Source: an uncultured Brevibacillus sp. (GTDB lineage: Bacteria > Bacillota > Bacilli > Brevibacillales > Brevibacillaceae). From it: a DNA stretch of 61,642 bases. Location: NCBI RefSeq assembly GCF_947502445.1, contig NZ_CANMZW010000036.1, forward strand, positions 1 through 61,642, written 5' to 3'. Position 1 is the stretch's first letter; each line of letters starts with the position of its first letter. The translations under genes were made by a program, and so were the position numbers. The notes under the pieces were generated by a model. The model made no database searches. It worked only from the letters and a program-made list of their open reading frames with translations, and was not told the origin of the DNA. Positions 26,127 to 35,137 of this stretch are shown one piece after another.

Positions 26127-27487
26127 TGGACTATCAGGATAAACAAGTTGTCGTCTTAGGAATGGCTAAAAGCGGTGTGGCAGTGGCAAAACTGTTACAC
26201 CGCTTTGGTGCGCATGTCGTCGTCAATGACCGTAAGCCGCGCGAAGAATCACCAGGAGCAGAGGAGCTGGAGGCGCTTGGCATCACCGTAATTTGCGGCT
26301 ATCATCCGGATGATCTCGTACATTCGGGAGTGTCTCTTCTAGTCAAAAACCCGGGGATACCCTATGAAGCTGCACCTGTGACTCGTGCGCTTGAGCTAGG
26401 GATTCCGGTAGTTACCGAGGTGGAGCTAGCGTACAAAATTGCGAAAGCACCGATCATCGGGATTACCGGCTCCAACGGAAAGACTACGACAACGACGCTA
26501 GTCGGTCTCATTTTGAAGCAGGCCAATATTTCGTCTATGGTCGGCGGAAACATTGGAACGGTATTGTGCGGGCTTGCGGAAGCAGCTCAGCCGGATGAAT
26601 GGCTGGTAGCGGAGCTGAGCAGCTTTCAATTGATGGGAACAAAAGAGTTCCGTCCGCGTATTGGGGTTCTGTTAAATCTGTATCCGGCGCATCTGGACTA
26701 CCACCATTCCATGGAAGAGTATTTGGATGCAAAGCTGCAGCTGTTTGCGAATCAGACTGAAGAAGATGTAGCCATTCTTCCTTATGACCAGTCTGAGATT
26801 GTCAATCAGTGTGGACATTTATCTGCTCGTACATATTTCTTTAGCAAAACGCAGGAAGTGTCCAGAGGCGCTTATGTAAAAGACGGAATGATTGTGTACG
26901 CGGATGGAGAGGGCCGTGTTAAAGAGATTATGGCGGTCAAGGACATTACTGTGCCCCATGTGGACAACGCGTTGGCAGCGATCCTGGTGACGCTCTTGGC
27001 AGGAGCGGACAAGCAATCGATTGTTACCGTTCTTTCTACCTTTGCGGGAGTGGAGCATCGGATGGAGTTTGTGGCATCGATTAATGGTGTCAACTATTTT
27101 AATGATTCAAAGGCAACCAATCCGGAAGCGGCTTCCAGGGCTTTACAGGCGTGCAAGGAGCCGGTTGTTTGGATATGCGGAGGACTTGATCGGGGAGTAG
27201 ACTTTCGAGAATTGCTCCCTGTGATCTCTGGCAGGGTCAAAGCAGTAGTTGCGATCGGTGAAACGGCACCTATTTTGCTGGAACGGGCAGAAGAAGCAGG
27301 GATTAATGAGCGAATCCGTGTCGATACTGTGGACAAAGCCGTTCTTGCTGCTTCGCAATTAGCACAACCGGGGGATGTAGTCTTACTAAGCCCGGCGTGT
27401 GCGAGCTGGGACATGTTTCCCTCGTTTGAGGTCAGGGGGAGCATGTTTAAGGACGGCGTGCATAGACTTAAAACAAGCCTAGCATAA
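26123..27487 (+). CDS. murD: UDP-MurNAc-L-alanine:D-glutamate ligase MurD
   Basis: A 454-residue Mur ligase. The N-terminal Rossmann-like domain has VVLGMAKSGVAVAKLL. The ATP loop is GITGSNGKTTTTTLVGLI near 114-131. NLYPAHLDYHHSMEEY and NYFNDSKATNPEA (about 327-339) are substrate-binding signatures. It adds D-glutamate to UDP-MurNAc-L-Ala. ATG 26123 and 26126 are adjacent starts, both overlapping the mraY stop, so coupling is likely. Confidence 0.94.
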   Translation: MMDYQDKQVVVLGMAKSGVAVAKLLHRFGAHVVVNDRKPREESPGAEELEALGITVICGYHPDDLVHSGVSLLVKNPGIPYEAAPVTRALELGIPVVTEVELAYKIAKAPIIGITGSNGKTTTTTLVGLILKQANISSMVGGNIGTVLCGLAEAAQPDEWLVAELSSFQLMGTKEFRPRIGVLLNLYPAHLDYHHSMEEYLDAKLQLFANQTEEDVAILPYDQSEIVNQCGHLSARTYFFSKTQEVSRGAYVKDGMIVYADGEGRVKEIMAVKDITVPHVDNALAAILVTLLAGADKQSIVTVLSTFAGVEHRMEFVASINGVNYFNDSKATNPEAASRALQACKEPVVWICGGLDRGVDFRELLPVISGRVKAVVAIGETAPILLERAEEAGINERIRVDTVDKAVLAASQLAQPGDVVLLSPACASWDMFPSFEVRGSMFKDGVHRLKTSLA

Positions 27488-27553
27488 CGTCCCAGACCGC
27501 TTCATGATAGAGCTTATTGATCGGGACGGCGTGAGAAAGGATGACCTGGCACA

Positions 27554-28648
27554 ATGAGCAAGGTACGCTCTGCCCCCGACTTTGTAATTATTTTTGCAAC
27601 ACTTTTTTTATTGGGAATTGGCATCGTGATGGTGTACAGCGCCAGTGCGATTGTGGCTCAAAAGCCGCCTTTTTCTGATCCTTACTTTTTTGCCAAGCGT
27701 CAATTGATCTTCGCTTTGCTTGGTATTACGTCCATGTACATTACGATGAACATCGACTACTGGGTTTGGAAGCAGTGGGCCAAAGTAGGGTTTATCGCGA
27801 GCTTGGGCCTTCTCGTACTGGTTTTGATTATCGGGATTGAAGTGAACGGTTCAAAAAGCTGGCTCGGGTTTGGTGCATTCGGGATTCAGCCAGGTGAATT
27901 TGCCAAGCTGGGTGTCGTTGCCTTCCTGGCGAAGTGGCTGTCAGACAACCAAAAGCAAATCGTCCTCTTTCGCAAGGGGTTGGTTCCTGCTTTAGGTATT
28001 CCGACTGTGTGCTTCGGGCTGATCATGCTACAGCCTGACCTGGGAACAGGAACGGTATTGATGGGTACGGCGGTTATCATGATTTTTGCCTCCGGAGCCA
28101 GGGTGAGCCATTTTGCTGGTCTCGGCATGCTTGGCGTAGCTGGTTTTATCGGATTGGTCTTGTCAGCACCCTATCGGATCAAGAGGATCACCTCCTTTCT
28201 CGATCCGTGGTCGGACCCGCTTAACACGGGGTATCAAATTATCCAGTCATTGTACGCCATTGGTCCAGGAGGGCTTTTGGGATTAGGACTTGGCCAGAGC
28301 AGACAAAAGCATTTGTATCTTCCAGAGCCATACAATGATTTTATTTTTTCCATTGTGGCAGAGGAGCTTGGCTTCATAGGCGGGACGTTGATTCTCCTTT
28401 TGTTCCTGCTGCTCTTGTGGCGAGGAATGAGAACGGCGATAACGGCGCCAGATTTATTCGGCAGTCTTCTCGCACTCGGAATTATCGGGATGATCGCGAT
28501 TCAGGTCGTCATTAATATCGGGGTTGTTACCGGGATGTTTCCTGTAACGGGCATCACGCTGCCCTTTTTAAGCTACGGTGGATCATCGTTGACACTTATG
28601 CTTACAGGTGTCGGAGTCTTGTTAAATATTTCGCGGTTCTCGCGATAA
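27554..28648 (+). CDS. spoVE: SEDS-family peptidoglycan glycosyltransferase (SpoVE/FtsW type)
   Basis: A 364-residue, ten-segment SEDS protein that polymerises lipid II together with a class B PBP. Typical stretches are GIQPGEFAKLGVVAFLA (about 113-129), GLGLGQSRQKHLYLPEPYNDFIFSIVAEELGF (about 243-274, conserved loop) and TGITLPFLSYGGSSL near 332-346. By place between murD and murG it matches B. subtilis spoVE; sequence alone does not separate SpoVE from FtsW. GAAAGGATGA lies upstream of ATG 27554. Confidence 0.9.
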   Translation: MSKVRSAPDFVIIFATLFLLGIGIVMVYSASAIVAQKPPFSDPYFFAKRQLIFALLGITSMYITMNIDYWVWKQWAKVGFIASLGLLVLVLIIGIEVNGSKSWLGFGAFGIQPGEFAKLGVVAFLAKWLSDNQKQIVLFRKGLVPALGIPTVCFGLIMLQPDLGTGTVLMGTAVIMIFASGARVSHFAGLGMLGVAGFIGLVLSAPYRIKRITSFLDPWSDPLNTGYQIIQSLYAIGPGGLLGLGLGQSRQKHLYLPEPYNDFIFSIVAEELGFIGGTLILLLFLLLLWRGMRTAITAPDLFGSLLALGIIGMIAIQVVINIGVVTGMFPVTGITLPFLSYGGSSLTLMLTGVGVLLNISRFSR

Positions 28649-28711
28649 AAAACGTTTATGATGGAGTAAGACGAAGTGACATAGAGGAACGTTTAAGGAA
28701 GGTGTGATCGT

Positions 28712-29815
28712 ATGCGCGTCGTCCTAACAGGCGGTGGCACAGGTGGGCATATTTATCCGGCGCTTGCGGTGGCGAGAGAAGTTTCTCGCCAACATCCGCA
28801 GGCTGCCTTTTTGTATATCGGCAGTAAGCATGGACTGGAAGCACAGCTTGTTCCACGTACAGAAATTCCGTTTCAGTCTGTCGAGATCAGCGGTCTAAAA
28901 AGAAAGCTGACTCTCGATAATTTGAAGACGTTATGGAAATTTTTTCGAGCAGTAGCAGATTCAAAAAAAATGCTACGCGAGTTTCGACCAGATGTCGTTA
29001 TTGGCACAGGTGGCTACGTATGCGGTCCAGTTGTTTACGCAGCAGCGAAGCTTGGAATCCCTACGATGATTCACGAGCAAAATCTGGTGCCAGGCCTGAC
29101 AAACAAATTTTTGTCTCGATCGGTTACCAAGGTAGCTGTTTCGTTTTCCGAGTCTCTGGCCTTTTTCCCCTCGTCCAAAACGGTGCTGACCGGAAATCCG
29201 CGTGCGACAGAGGTTATGCACGGGAATGCAGATGCGGGTCGTAGCTTTTTGGGCGTGGATGCGAGTAAAAAAATCGTATTGATTTTCGGGGGCAGCCGCG
29301 GTGCTCGGGCAATCAACGAAGCGGTTGTCGCCATGGCGTTGCAGCTGCGCAAATTCACCGATACTCATTTTGTCTATGTAACAGGGGACGTGCATTACGA
29401 GAAGATTTCTGCTGAGCTTGAGCAAATGGACGATATTTCCACGAACATTACCGTGCTTCCTTTCGTCCACAATATGCCGGATGTTTTAGCGGCAACCCAT
29501 ATACTGGTAGGACGCGCCGGGGCCTCAACCCTGGCAGAAGTGACGGCTCTTGGGGTTCCGTCGATTTTGATTCCATCTCCTTATGTAACGAATAACCATC
29601 AGGAAAAAAATGCTCGCGGCCTGGAAAAAGCGGGAGCGGCGCAAGTCATTGTAGAGCGGGATTTGACCGGAGAGAGTCTGCTGCAAGCATTGTCTGCACT
29701 GCTTGGTGATGCGAAGTGCTGGGAGCAAATGAAGAAGTCCTCTCTATCTTTAGGAATGCCTCACGCAGCGACAGAGATTGTGGGACAGCTGGCTGCGATT
29801 GCTCGCAAGAAATGA
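28712..29815 (+). CDS. murG: UDP-GlcNAc:lipid I N-acetylglucosaminyltransferase MurG
   Basis: A 367-residue GT28 enzyme on the inner membrane face that converts lipid I to lipid II. The glycine loop LTGGGTGGHIYPALAVA (about 5-21), the second loop FGGSRGARAINEAV (about 192-205) and the acceptor loop GRAGASTLAEVTALGVPSILIPSP (about 268-291) are all present. AAGGAAGGTGTG precedes ATG 28712. Confidence 0.95.
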   Translation: MRVVLTGGGTGGHIYPALAVAREVSRQHPQAAFLYIGSKHGLEAQLVPRTEIPFQSVEISGLKRKLTLDNLKTLWKFFRAVADSKKMLREFRPDVVIGTGGYVCGPVVYAAAKLGIPTMIHEQNLVPGLTNKFLSRSVTKVAVSFSESLAFFPSSKTVLTGNPRATEVMHGNADAGRSFLGVDASKKIVLIFGGSRGARAINEAVVAMALQLRKFTDTHFVYVTGDVHYEKISAELEQMDDISTNITVLPFVHNMPDVLAATHILVGRAGASTLAEVTALGVPSILIPSPYVTNNHQEKNARGLEKAGAAQVIVERDLTGESLLQALSALLGDAKCWEQMKKSSLSLGMPHAATEIVGQLAAIARKK

Positions 29816-29879
29816 TCGGATAGGCGACTGTCACGCTATCTGGGCGTATGCATAGTATAGAGCAAACACGTGAGAAGAC

Positions 29880-29894
29880 CTAGGTCCGACCTAG
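29880..29894. repeat. 15-base palindrome before murB
   Basis: CTAGGTC, a single C, then GACCTAG forms a near-perfect inverted repeat 25 bases before the murB start. There is no T tract, so it is not a terminator. It could be an operator or chance. Confidence 0.3.
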
Positions 29895-29918
29895 CAATTG
29901 TATCAGGAGGTTCACAAG

Positions 29919-30824
29919 ATGAAACAAATCGCAGATGAGTTGAAGAAAGCGGGAATCGAAAAAGTGTGGACTGATGAACCTCTCGCCAATCATACGACTT
30001 GGCGGATTGGGGGTCCTGCTGACTTGTTAATCCAGCCCAAGGATAAAGCATCCTTGAAAACAGCCTTGCAGATTCTGCATCGCCATGAAGTTCCTTGGAA
30101 TGTAATCGGGCGCGGTTCCAACCTTCTGGTGAGGGACGGAGGGATTCGAGGAGCCGTGCTCAAGGTGGCAGAGGGACTTAGCCACTGTGAGTTCAAGGGC
30201 GAAGAGGTGTGTGTGGGTGCCGGATATTCCATGATCCGCCTGGCGGTGGAGACAGGCAAGATGGGATTAACAGGTATGGAGTTTGCAGGAGGGATTCCTG
30301 GTACCGTAGGCGGTGCCGTCTACATGAATGCTGGGGCACACGGATCTGATCTTTCACGTATTCTTATTGAAGCCGAGATCCTCTTCGAAAACGGCGAATG
30401 TAAGGTGTTGACGAACGAAGAACTGAGCTTTAGCTATCGGACGTCCTTGCTGCAAAAGCAAAAAGGGATCGTGCTGGAAGCCCGGTTTCAATTGCGCGCT
30501 GGTGATCGCAAGGAGATTGCCGCAACGCTCGCTGCAAACAAAGACAGACGGCGTCTAACACAGCCACTGCAAATGCCATGTGCCGGCAGCGTGTTTCGCA
30601 ATCCGCCAGGGGACCATGCAGGACGCCTGATTGAAGCAGCAGGACTCAAAGGATACCGCATTGGAGGAGCTCAGGTTTCGGAAAAACATTCTAACTTCAT
30701 CGTGAATTGTGGGGGGGCCACGGCTACCGACGTCCTCACCTTGATCAACCATGTACGGAGCACGATCCTCGAGAAAAACGGGGTTGACCTGCACCCGGAA
30801 GTCCTGGTGGTGGGCGAGGGGTAA
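29919..30824 (+). CDS. murB: UDP-N-acetylenolpyruvoylglucosamine reductase MurB
   Basis: A 301-residue FAD enzyme that reduces enolpyruvyl-UDP-GlcNAc to UDP-MurNAc. NHTTWRIGGPADLLIQPKD (about 24-42) and VIGRGSNLLVRDGGIRG (about 62-78) form the FAD site. The segment FAGGIPGTVGGAVYMNAGAHG and the SVFRNP motif with its catalytic serine (about 222-227) mark a type II MurB. AGGAGG lies eight bases before ATG 29919. It is directly followed by murA, the gene for the preceding reaction. Confidence 0.94.
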   Translation: MKQIADELKKAGIEKVWTDEPLANHTTWRIGGPADLLIQPKDKASLKTALQILHRHEVPWNVIGRGSNLLVRDGGIRGAVLKVAEGLSHCEFKGEEVCVGAGYSMIRLAVETGKMGLTGMEFAGGIPGTVGGAVYMNAGAHGSDLSRILIEAEILFENGECKVLTNEELSFSYRTSLLQKQKGIVLEARFQLRAGDRKEIAATLAANKDRRRLTQPLQMPCAGSVFRNPPGDHAGRLIEAAGLKGYRIGGAQVSEKHSNFIVNCGGATATDVLTLINHVRSTILEKNGVDLHPEVLVVGEG

Positions 30825-30839
30825 CACGGAGGTGAAAGT

Positions 30840-32096
30840 TTGGAGACTTTTGCGATCGAAGGCGGAAGACCTCTGTCCGGTTCGCTTCGGATCCAAGGAG
30901 CTAAGAACGCTGCTCTTCCTATACTTGCAGCCGCTGTGCTGGCGGAAGGGCAATTCTATATCTATGACGTTCCCCATCTAAAAGATATTAAGGTTATGCT
31001 GGAGATCCTCACGTCGCTGGGGGCGAAAACGAAGCATGAGGACAGCTGTGTTGATCTTGATACGTCGTCTGTCTCCGTCCCGCTAATACCAGATAACCTG
31101 ATGAGCCAAATGCGATCTTCGATTTTTTTGGCTGGACCTCTCTTGGCTAGATTGGGTGAGGTAACCATTTCCAGACCAGGTGGGTGCGACATTGGAGAGC
31201 GCAGAATCGACCTGCATTTATCGGGCTTAACTGCGCTCGGAGCCAAGATTGAAGAATCGGAAGGCTATATTACATTTCGGGCGAAGCAATTACGCGGGAC
31301 CAATATCTTTCTTTCCTTCCCCAGTGTGGGCGCAACGGAAAACATTATGATGGCGGCAGTGCTGGCAAAAGGCACAACTCGCATATGCAATGCTGCGAGA
31401 GAGCCGGAGATTATCGATCTGCAAAACTTTTTGAATGCAATGGGCGCCCGTATCCGCGGTGCGGGTACAGACACGATAGAAATAAGTGGCGTACCCAGGC
31501 TTCGATCAGTGAGCTATCGAATTATTCCGGATCGTATTGTGACAGGAACCTACTTATTGGCAGTTGGTGTCTCACAAGGACATGTCGAGCTGACAAATAC
31601 ACTTCCTGAACATCTAACAGCATTGATTGAGGTTGCCCGTAGCTGCGGTGTTGAAATCAAGACCCGCCATGATATAATGGAAGTCAAATGCACCTCGCGT
31701 CCACGTGCCTACGACCGGATCATCACCTCGCCATTTCCCGGATTTCCCACTGATTTACAGGCGCAGCTGATGGTGTTTTTGTCACAGGCGAGGGGAACGA
31801 GTGTCATTAAGGAAACGATTTTTGAAGGAAGATTCAAACATGTGAATGAATTGGCGCGAATGGGCGCCTCCATATACGTTGATCTGGGCTCCGCTATTAT
31901 TCGTGGCGTTGGCAAATTGACGGCTACGAATGTGGAAGCGACGGATCTTCGAGCAGGAGCAGCTTTAGTTCTTGCGGGACTTGCAGCAGAAGGGACTACT
32001 ACGGTGAATCAGATCCACCATATCGACCGGGGATATGAACGCTTGGAACAGCAATTGAGTCAACTAGGTGCCGATATTTCACGGGTGTCGATATAA
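30840..32096 (+). CDS. murA: UDP-N-acetylglucosamine 1-carboxyvinyltransferase MurA
   Basis: A 418-residue enolpyruvyl transferase of the first committed step of peptidoglycan synthesis, transferring PEP to UDP-GlcNAc. RIQGAKNAALPILAAAVL (about 18-35) carries the conserved Lys-Asn pair. RPGGCDIGERRIDLHLSGL (about 112-130) carries the catalytic, fosfomycin-reactive cysteine. RIIPDRIVTGTYLLAVG and ATDLRAGAALVLAGLAA follow. Start is TTG 30840 behind CGGAGGTGA. In B. subtilis murA genes lie outside the dcw cluster; here one stands between murB and divIB. Confidence 0.94.
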   Translation: METFAIEGGRPLSGSLRIQGAKNAALPILAAAVLAEGQFYIYDVPHLKDIKVMLEILTSLGAKTKHEDSCVDLDTSSVSVPLIPDNLMSQMRSSIFLAGPLLARLGEVTISRPGGCDIGERRIDLHLSGLTALGAKIEESEGYITFRAKQLRGTNIFLSFPSVGATENIMMAAVLAKGTTRICNAAREPEIIDLQNFLNAMGARIRGAGTDTIEISGVPRLRSVSYRIIPDRIVTGTYLLAVGVSQGHVELTNTLPEHLTALIEVARSCGVEIKTRHDIMEVKCTSRPRAYDRIITSPFPGFPTDLQAQLMVFLSQARGTSVIKETIFEGRFKHVNELARMGASIYVDLGSAIIRGVGKLTATNVEATDLRAGAALVLAGLAAEGTTTVNQIHHIDRGYERLEQQLSQLGADISRVSI

Positions 32097-32110
32097 CCGA
32101 GGGTAGATAA

Positions 32111-32143
32111 GCGGCATACTGCTATGCCGCTTTCCCTGTTTTG
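32111..32143 (+). terminator. Probable terminator after murA
   Basis: GCGGCATA (32111-32118) and TATGCCGC (32123-32130) form a perfect eight-base stem with a four-base loop. An imperfect TTTCCCTGTTTT tail follows. It may separate a mur unit from the divIB-ftsAZ unit. A TATAAT at 32144 has no matching -35. Confidence 0.6.
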
Positions 32144-32250
32144 TATAATTACATTTTTTTCCATTTCGTAAGATTTTTGCACAAGCATCAGAGGTAGTTC
32201 GTGATAATCTTGCAGGCGCAAAGCCTAGTATAAACGAGGAAGGTACGGCC

Positions 32251-33045
32251 ATGGCGGTAATTGAGGAACGTATTCCGCAAGTAAAACAGCAACGCCCCCG
32301 AAGAAGGGGAAACCGCAAACTGGTCTTTTTGCTTCTCTTGTTTTTTCTTACCGTTCTTATTATTGTTTTTATTCGATCTCCTTACAGCAAAGTACAGGAA
32401 ATTCAAGTGTTCGGGAATGATATTTATTCCGCAGAACAAATTATTGGGCAATCGGGTCTTACGAAGGGTATGCAATTTCTAAATGTATGGGAGAGTAGCG
32501 TACAGAGTAGTCTGAAACCGCTCGCGGGAATCAAAGAGGTAACGATTAGTCGATCGTTTCCTGGAGTGATCATGCTGCATGTGACCGAAATTAAGCGAGT
32601 CGCTTTTTGGAATGGGCAGGATGGTGCGCGTTATCCTCTGCTGGAAACAGGATTCGTGCTCAAGGAAATCAACTTTGCTGATCGTGTAGTGGACAGGCCC
32701 TTGATTAGCTCCTGGTCCGCACCTGAGCTACTTCCTAACCTCGCCAAATCGTTGTCAAAGCTCACTCCGGCCGTTCTCGGTGAGATATCGGATATTACGC
32801 TGACGCCAACGATCCACGATAAACAGCGCGTTACCTTGTATATGCGAGATGGGAATGAGGTGCGCAGTGTTTTGTACAAACTGGACAAGATGTTGAACTG
32901 GTATCCGGCGATTGCGAAGGAGCTGCCTGCGAATGCAAAGGGAGTGCTCTCCTTGTTTGAGCAGCCCTGGTTTGTTCCGTACGGAGCAACAGGCGAAGCG
33001 ATTCCGCTTAAAAGCGGTGAAGAGCAAACGCAGAAACCGCAGTAA
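32251..33045 (+). CDS. divIB: Cell division protein DivIB/FtsQ
   Basis: A 264-residue bitopic protein. An N-terminal basic cytoplasmic part (RPRRRGNRK) precedes one membrane segment (about 28-46, LVFLLLLFFLTVLIIVF). An external POTRA domain follows (about 50-120, starting YSKVQEIQVFGNDIYSAEQI), then a beta domain. It stabilises the FtsL-DivIC complex at the septum. ATG 32251 lies behind GAGGAAGG. A terminator separates it from murA. Confidence 0.9.
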   Translation: MAVIEERIPQVKQQRPRRRGNRKLVFLLLLFFLTVLIIVFIRSPYSKVQEIQVFGNDIYSAEQIIGQSGLTKGMQFLNVWESSVQSSLKPLAGIKEVTISRSFPGVIMLHVTEIKRVAFWNGQDGARYPLLETGFVLKEINFADRVVDRPLISSWSAPELLPNLAKSLSKLTPAVLGEISDITLTPTIHDKQRVTLYMRDGNEVRSVLYKLDKMLNWYPAIAKELPANAKGVLSLFEQPWFVPYGATGEAIPLKSGEEQTQKPQ

Positions 33046-33170
33046 AAAACGTCTATCGAGGTATGTACGCAAAAGGCAATTTGTGATGCGTTTTGGAGCG
33101 TTTAAGGTAAATTGCTTTCGCAAGGTGAAGCGCTTAAACTTGTCTATCATTAAAAAGGGGAAAGCAGACA

Positions 33171-33881
33171 ATGAGTCGTCGCCGTAAGTTTCATCTTTAT
33201 TTAACCGTTGTGACGTTTTGTACCGGCTTTCTGGTGGCCACCTCAATTGAAACCACAAAACTGACTCGCAAGGAGCGAATCAATGACCAGTTGTTCCAGC
33301 AAGAAACACAATTAAATGACCGGATTCTATCAGAGAAAGAACAAAACAGGCATCTGGAAAATCAATTGATCGACTTGCAGCGTCAGGTTGGCAAAGTGGA
33401 GGAGGCAATGGCTGAGCGTAAATCAGAGGCAGCGGATACACTCAGCCAATTAGAAGCAGCGCGCATGCTTTCCGGAGTGGTTGCCGTCGAGGGACCTGGA
33501 ATCATCATTACGATGCAGGATAGTCAAAATGCCGCGAACAGTGCAGACATCGCCAATTACATCGTCCACGAGCAGGATGTGCGACTCGTCGTCAATGAGC
33601 TACGTGCAGCAGGGGCAGAAGCGATCAGTATCAACGGTCAGAGATTGGTTAGCAATTCATCCATTCGCTGTGTAGGACCTACCATTATTGTCAATGGCAT
33701 CAAATCAGCTGCGCCATTTGTCGTTACAGCCATCGGGGACCCTGGTACCATGGAGAGCGCATTGAATCTTCCAGGGGGGGTGCTGCATTCCTTGCAGGAC
33801 TTTGTGCAAATCGACGTAGCTAAAAAGGATCGGGTCCAATTGCCTGCTTTTGTCGGTGACGCCAAAACCAAACACTCCTAA
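33171..33881 (+). CDS. ylxW: DUF881 protein YlxW
   Basis: A 236-residue protein with an N-terminal membrane anchor (about 8-24), a coiled coil (about 35-95, with LNDRILSEKEQNRHLENQLIDL) and the DUF881 domain (about 100-225, ARMLSGVVAVEGPGIIITM). Two such genes lie between divIB and sbp in B. subtilis. Their role is unknown. A GGGGAAAG site precedes ATG 33171. The next gene is a paralogue. Confidence 0.85.
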   Translation: MSRRRKFHLYLTVVTFCTGFLVATSIETTKLTRKERINDQLFQQETQLNDRILSEKEQNRHLENQLIDLQRQVGKVEEAMAERKSEAADTLSQLEAARMLSGVVAVEGPGIIITMQDSQNAANSADIANYIVHEQDVRLVVNELRAAGAEAISINGQRLVSNSSIRCVGPTIIVNGIKSAAPFVVTAIGDPGTMESALNLPGGVLHSLQDFVQIDVAKKDRVQLPAFVGDAKTKHS

Positions 33882-33900
33882 TTAAAGGATGCGTTTACCT

Positions 33901-34647
33901 ATGTTACAAAAAAGCCGTAAAATCACATTTATTCTTGCCATTATTAGTGCTATCATAGGTGTGATGTTGACTGTTCAGTTGCGAAGCAGTTTACATCCTG
34001 TGCACAAGGAATCCAGGAGTATTGCAGAGCTTCGAACGACGCTGCAAAAAGAACTGGAAAAACATAAAAATTTGCTGGCAGACATTTCGAAGTACAATCA
34101 GTTGTATTACCAGTACGAAACCTCACTCAGCGAAGATGAAAGCATCTCCGTAATGAAAGAGGAGCTGGCACGTAACAGGCGGATGGCTGGAATGGTTAGT
34201 GTAGAGGGTGAAGGTGTTGTGCTCGAAGTAGTCGATGCCCACATCCCGGACGAGCACATCCTAGACGAGCACATGCCTGTACCGGTTGTAGGTGATTACA
34301 CGATTGATGATGAGGACTTGCGCTGGCTGGTGAATATTTTGTTTGCCAACGGAGCACAAGCTGTCTCGATCAACGGTCATCGCTTAATATCCACTTCCGC
34401 TATTCGCAACGTAGGGGACGTGATTCAGATTGATACCAGGACAATCAAGCCTCCGTATGAAATAAAGGCATTGGGGGAACCTGACGTTCTGCTGTCAGCA
34501 TTGAAGCTGGAGGGCGTGGAGGAAAACTTCCAGCTGGCAAACAAAAAAGTGCTGGCCGAAAAACGGGACAAGCTGATGATTTCCGCCAATATTGAAACAC
34601 GTTCCATTCAATTTATGAAACCTGTGAAAGAAAAAGGAGATTCGTAA
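33901..34647 (+). CDS. ylxX: DUF881 protein YlxX
   Basis: A 248-residue paralogue of the gene before it, with anchor (about 8-26), coiled coil and DUF881 domain (from about 95, MAGMVSVEGEGVVLEVVDA). An insertion around 118-132 contains two near-identical short repeats, HIPDEHIL and DEHMPV, not seen in the other copy. ATG 33901 is preferred over 33889 because AAAGGA overlaps the latter. Two bases separate it from sbp. Confidence 0.83.
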   Translation: MLQKSRKITFILAIISAIIGVMLTVQLRSSLHPVHKESRSIAELRTTLQKELEKHKNLLADISKYNQLYYQYETSLSEDESISVMKEELARNRRMAGMVSVEGEGVVLEVVDAHIPDEHILDEHMPVPVVGDYTIDDEDLRWLVNILFANGAQAVSINGHRLISTSAIRNVGDVIQIDTRTIKPPYEIKALGEPDVLLSALKLEGVEENFQLANKKVLAEKRDKLMISANIETRSIQFMKPVKEKGDS

Positions 34648-34649
34648 CC

Positions 34650-34997
34650 ATGTGGCTCCCGCTTATCGGACTGATTGTCGGTCTCGCTGTCGGCTTTTTG
34701 CTGGATTGGCGTGTGCCTCAGGAATATAGCAGCTATCTGTCCATCGCGCTTTTGGCTGGATTAGATACAATTTTTGGAGGGATTCGTTCATTCCTTGAGC
34801 GCACTTTTAACGTTCGGATTTTTATGTCCGGATTCTTTTTCAACACGCTCTTTGCAGCAGGCCTTGCTTTTATCGGGGCATTTTTGGGAATCGACCTCTA
34901 CTTGGCAGCAATCGTAGCTTTTGGCGTACGCTTGTTCAACAATTTGGCGGTCATTAGGAGAATTGTTCTATCTCGTTGGATAAATCAACAAGAATAG
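34650..34997 (+). CDS. sbp: Small basic protein Sbp (DUF1290)
   Basis: A 115-residue membrane protein with about four hydrophobic segments. Its typical stretch AGLDTIFGGIRSFLERTFN lies at about 36-54, where it is most conserved in DUF1290. Its function is unknown, but the gene sits before ftsA in many Firmicutes and actinobacteria. It probably closes the divIB-ylxW-ylxX-sbp unit. Confidence 0.88.
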   Translation: MWLPLIGLIVGLAVGFLLDWRVPQEYSSYLSIALLAGLDTIFGGIRSFLERTFNVRIFMSGFFFNTLFAAGLAFIGAFLGIDLYLAAIVAFGVRLFNNLAVIRRIVLSRWINQQE

Positions 34998-35048
34998 AAC
35001 GATGAAATGGGAAGATGGTCATTTTTTTATAAAAATTCAAGATGAAAA

Positions 35049-35075
35049 AAAGGGAATGGTAGTCCTGTGTGGAAT
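35049..35075 (+). promoter_or_regulatory. Probable sigma-H promoter of ftsA-ftsZ
   Basis: AAAGGGAAT (35049-35057) and GTGGAAT (35069-35075), eleven bases apart, fit the sigma-H consensus RNAGGAWWW-N11/12-RNNGAAT with one mismatch in the -35. It lies 63 bases before ftsA. B. subtilis ftsAZ also has a sigma-H promoter, used at the start of sporulation. Confidence 0.6.
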
Positions 35076-35137
35076 AAATTATGCAGGTGTTCTCATCTTA
35101 GAAAGACAAAAGACGTAGCAGGGGAGGTGTCACAGGT

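Noticed and set aside
33100..33145. Imperfect hairpin before ylxW (GTTTAAG/CTTAAAC with inner TTGC/GCAA)
   Set aside because: Large bulges and no T tract; it probably has no function.
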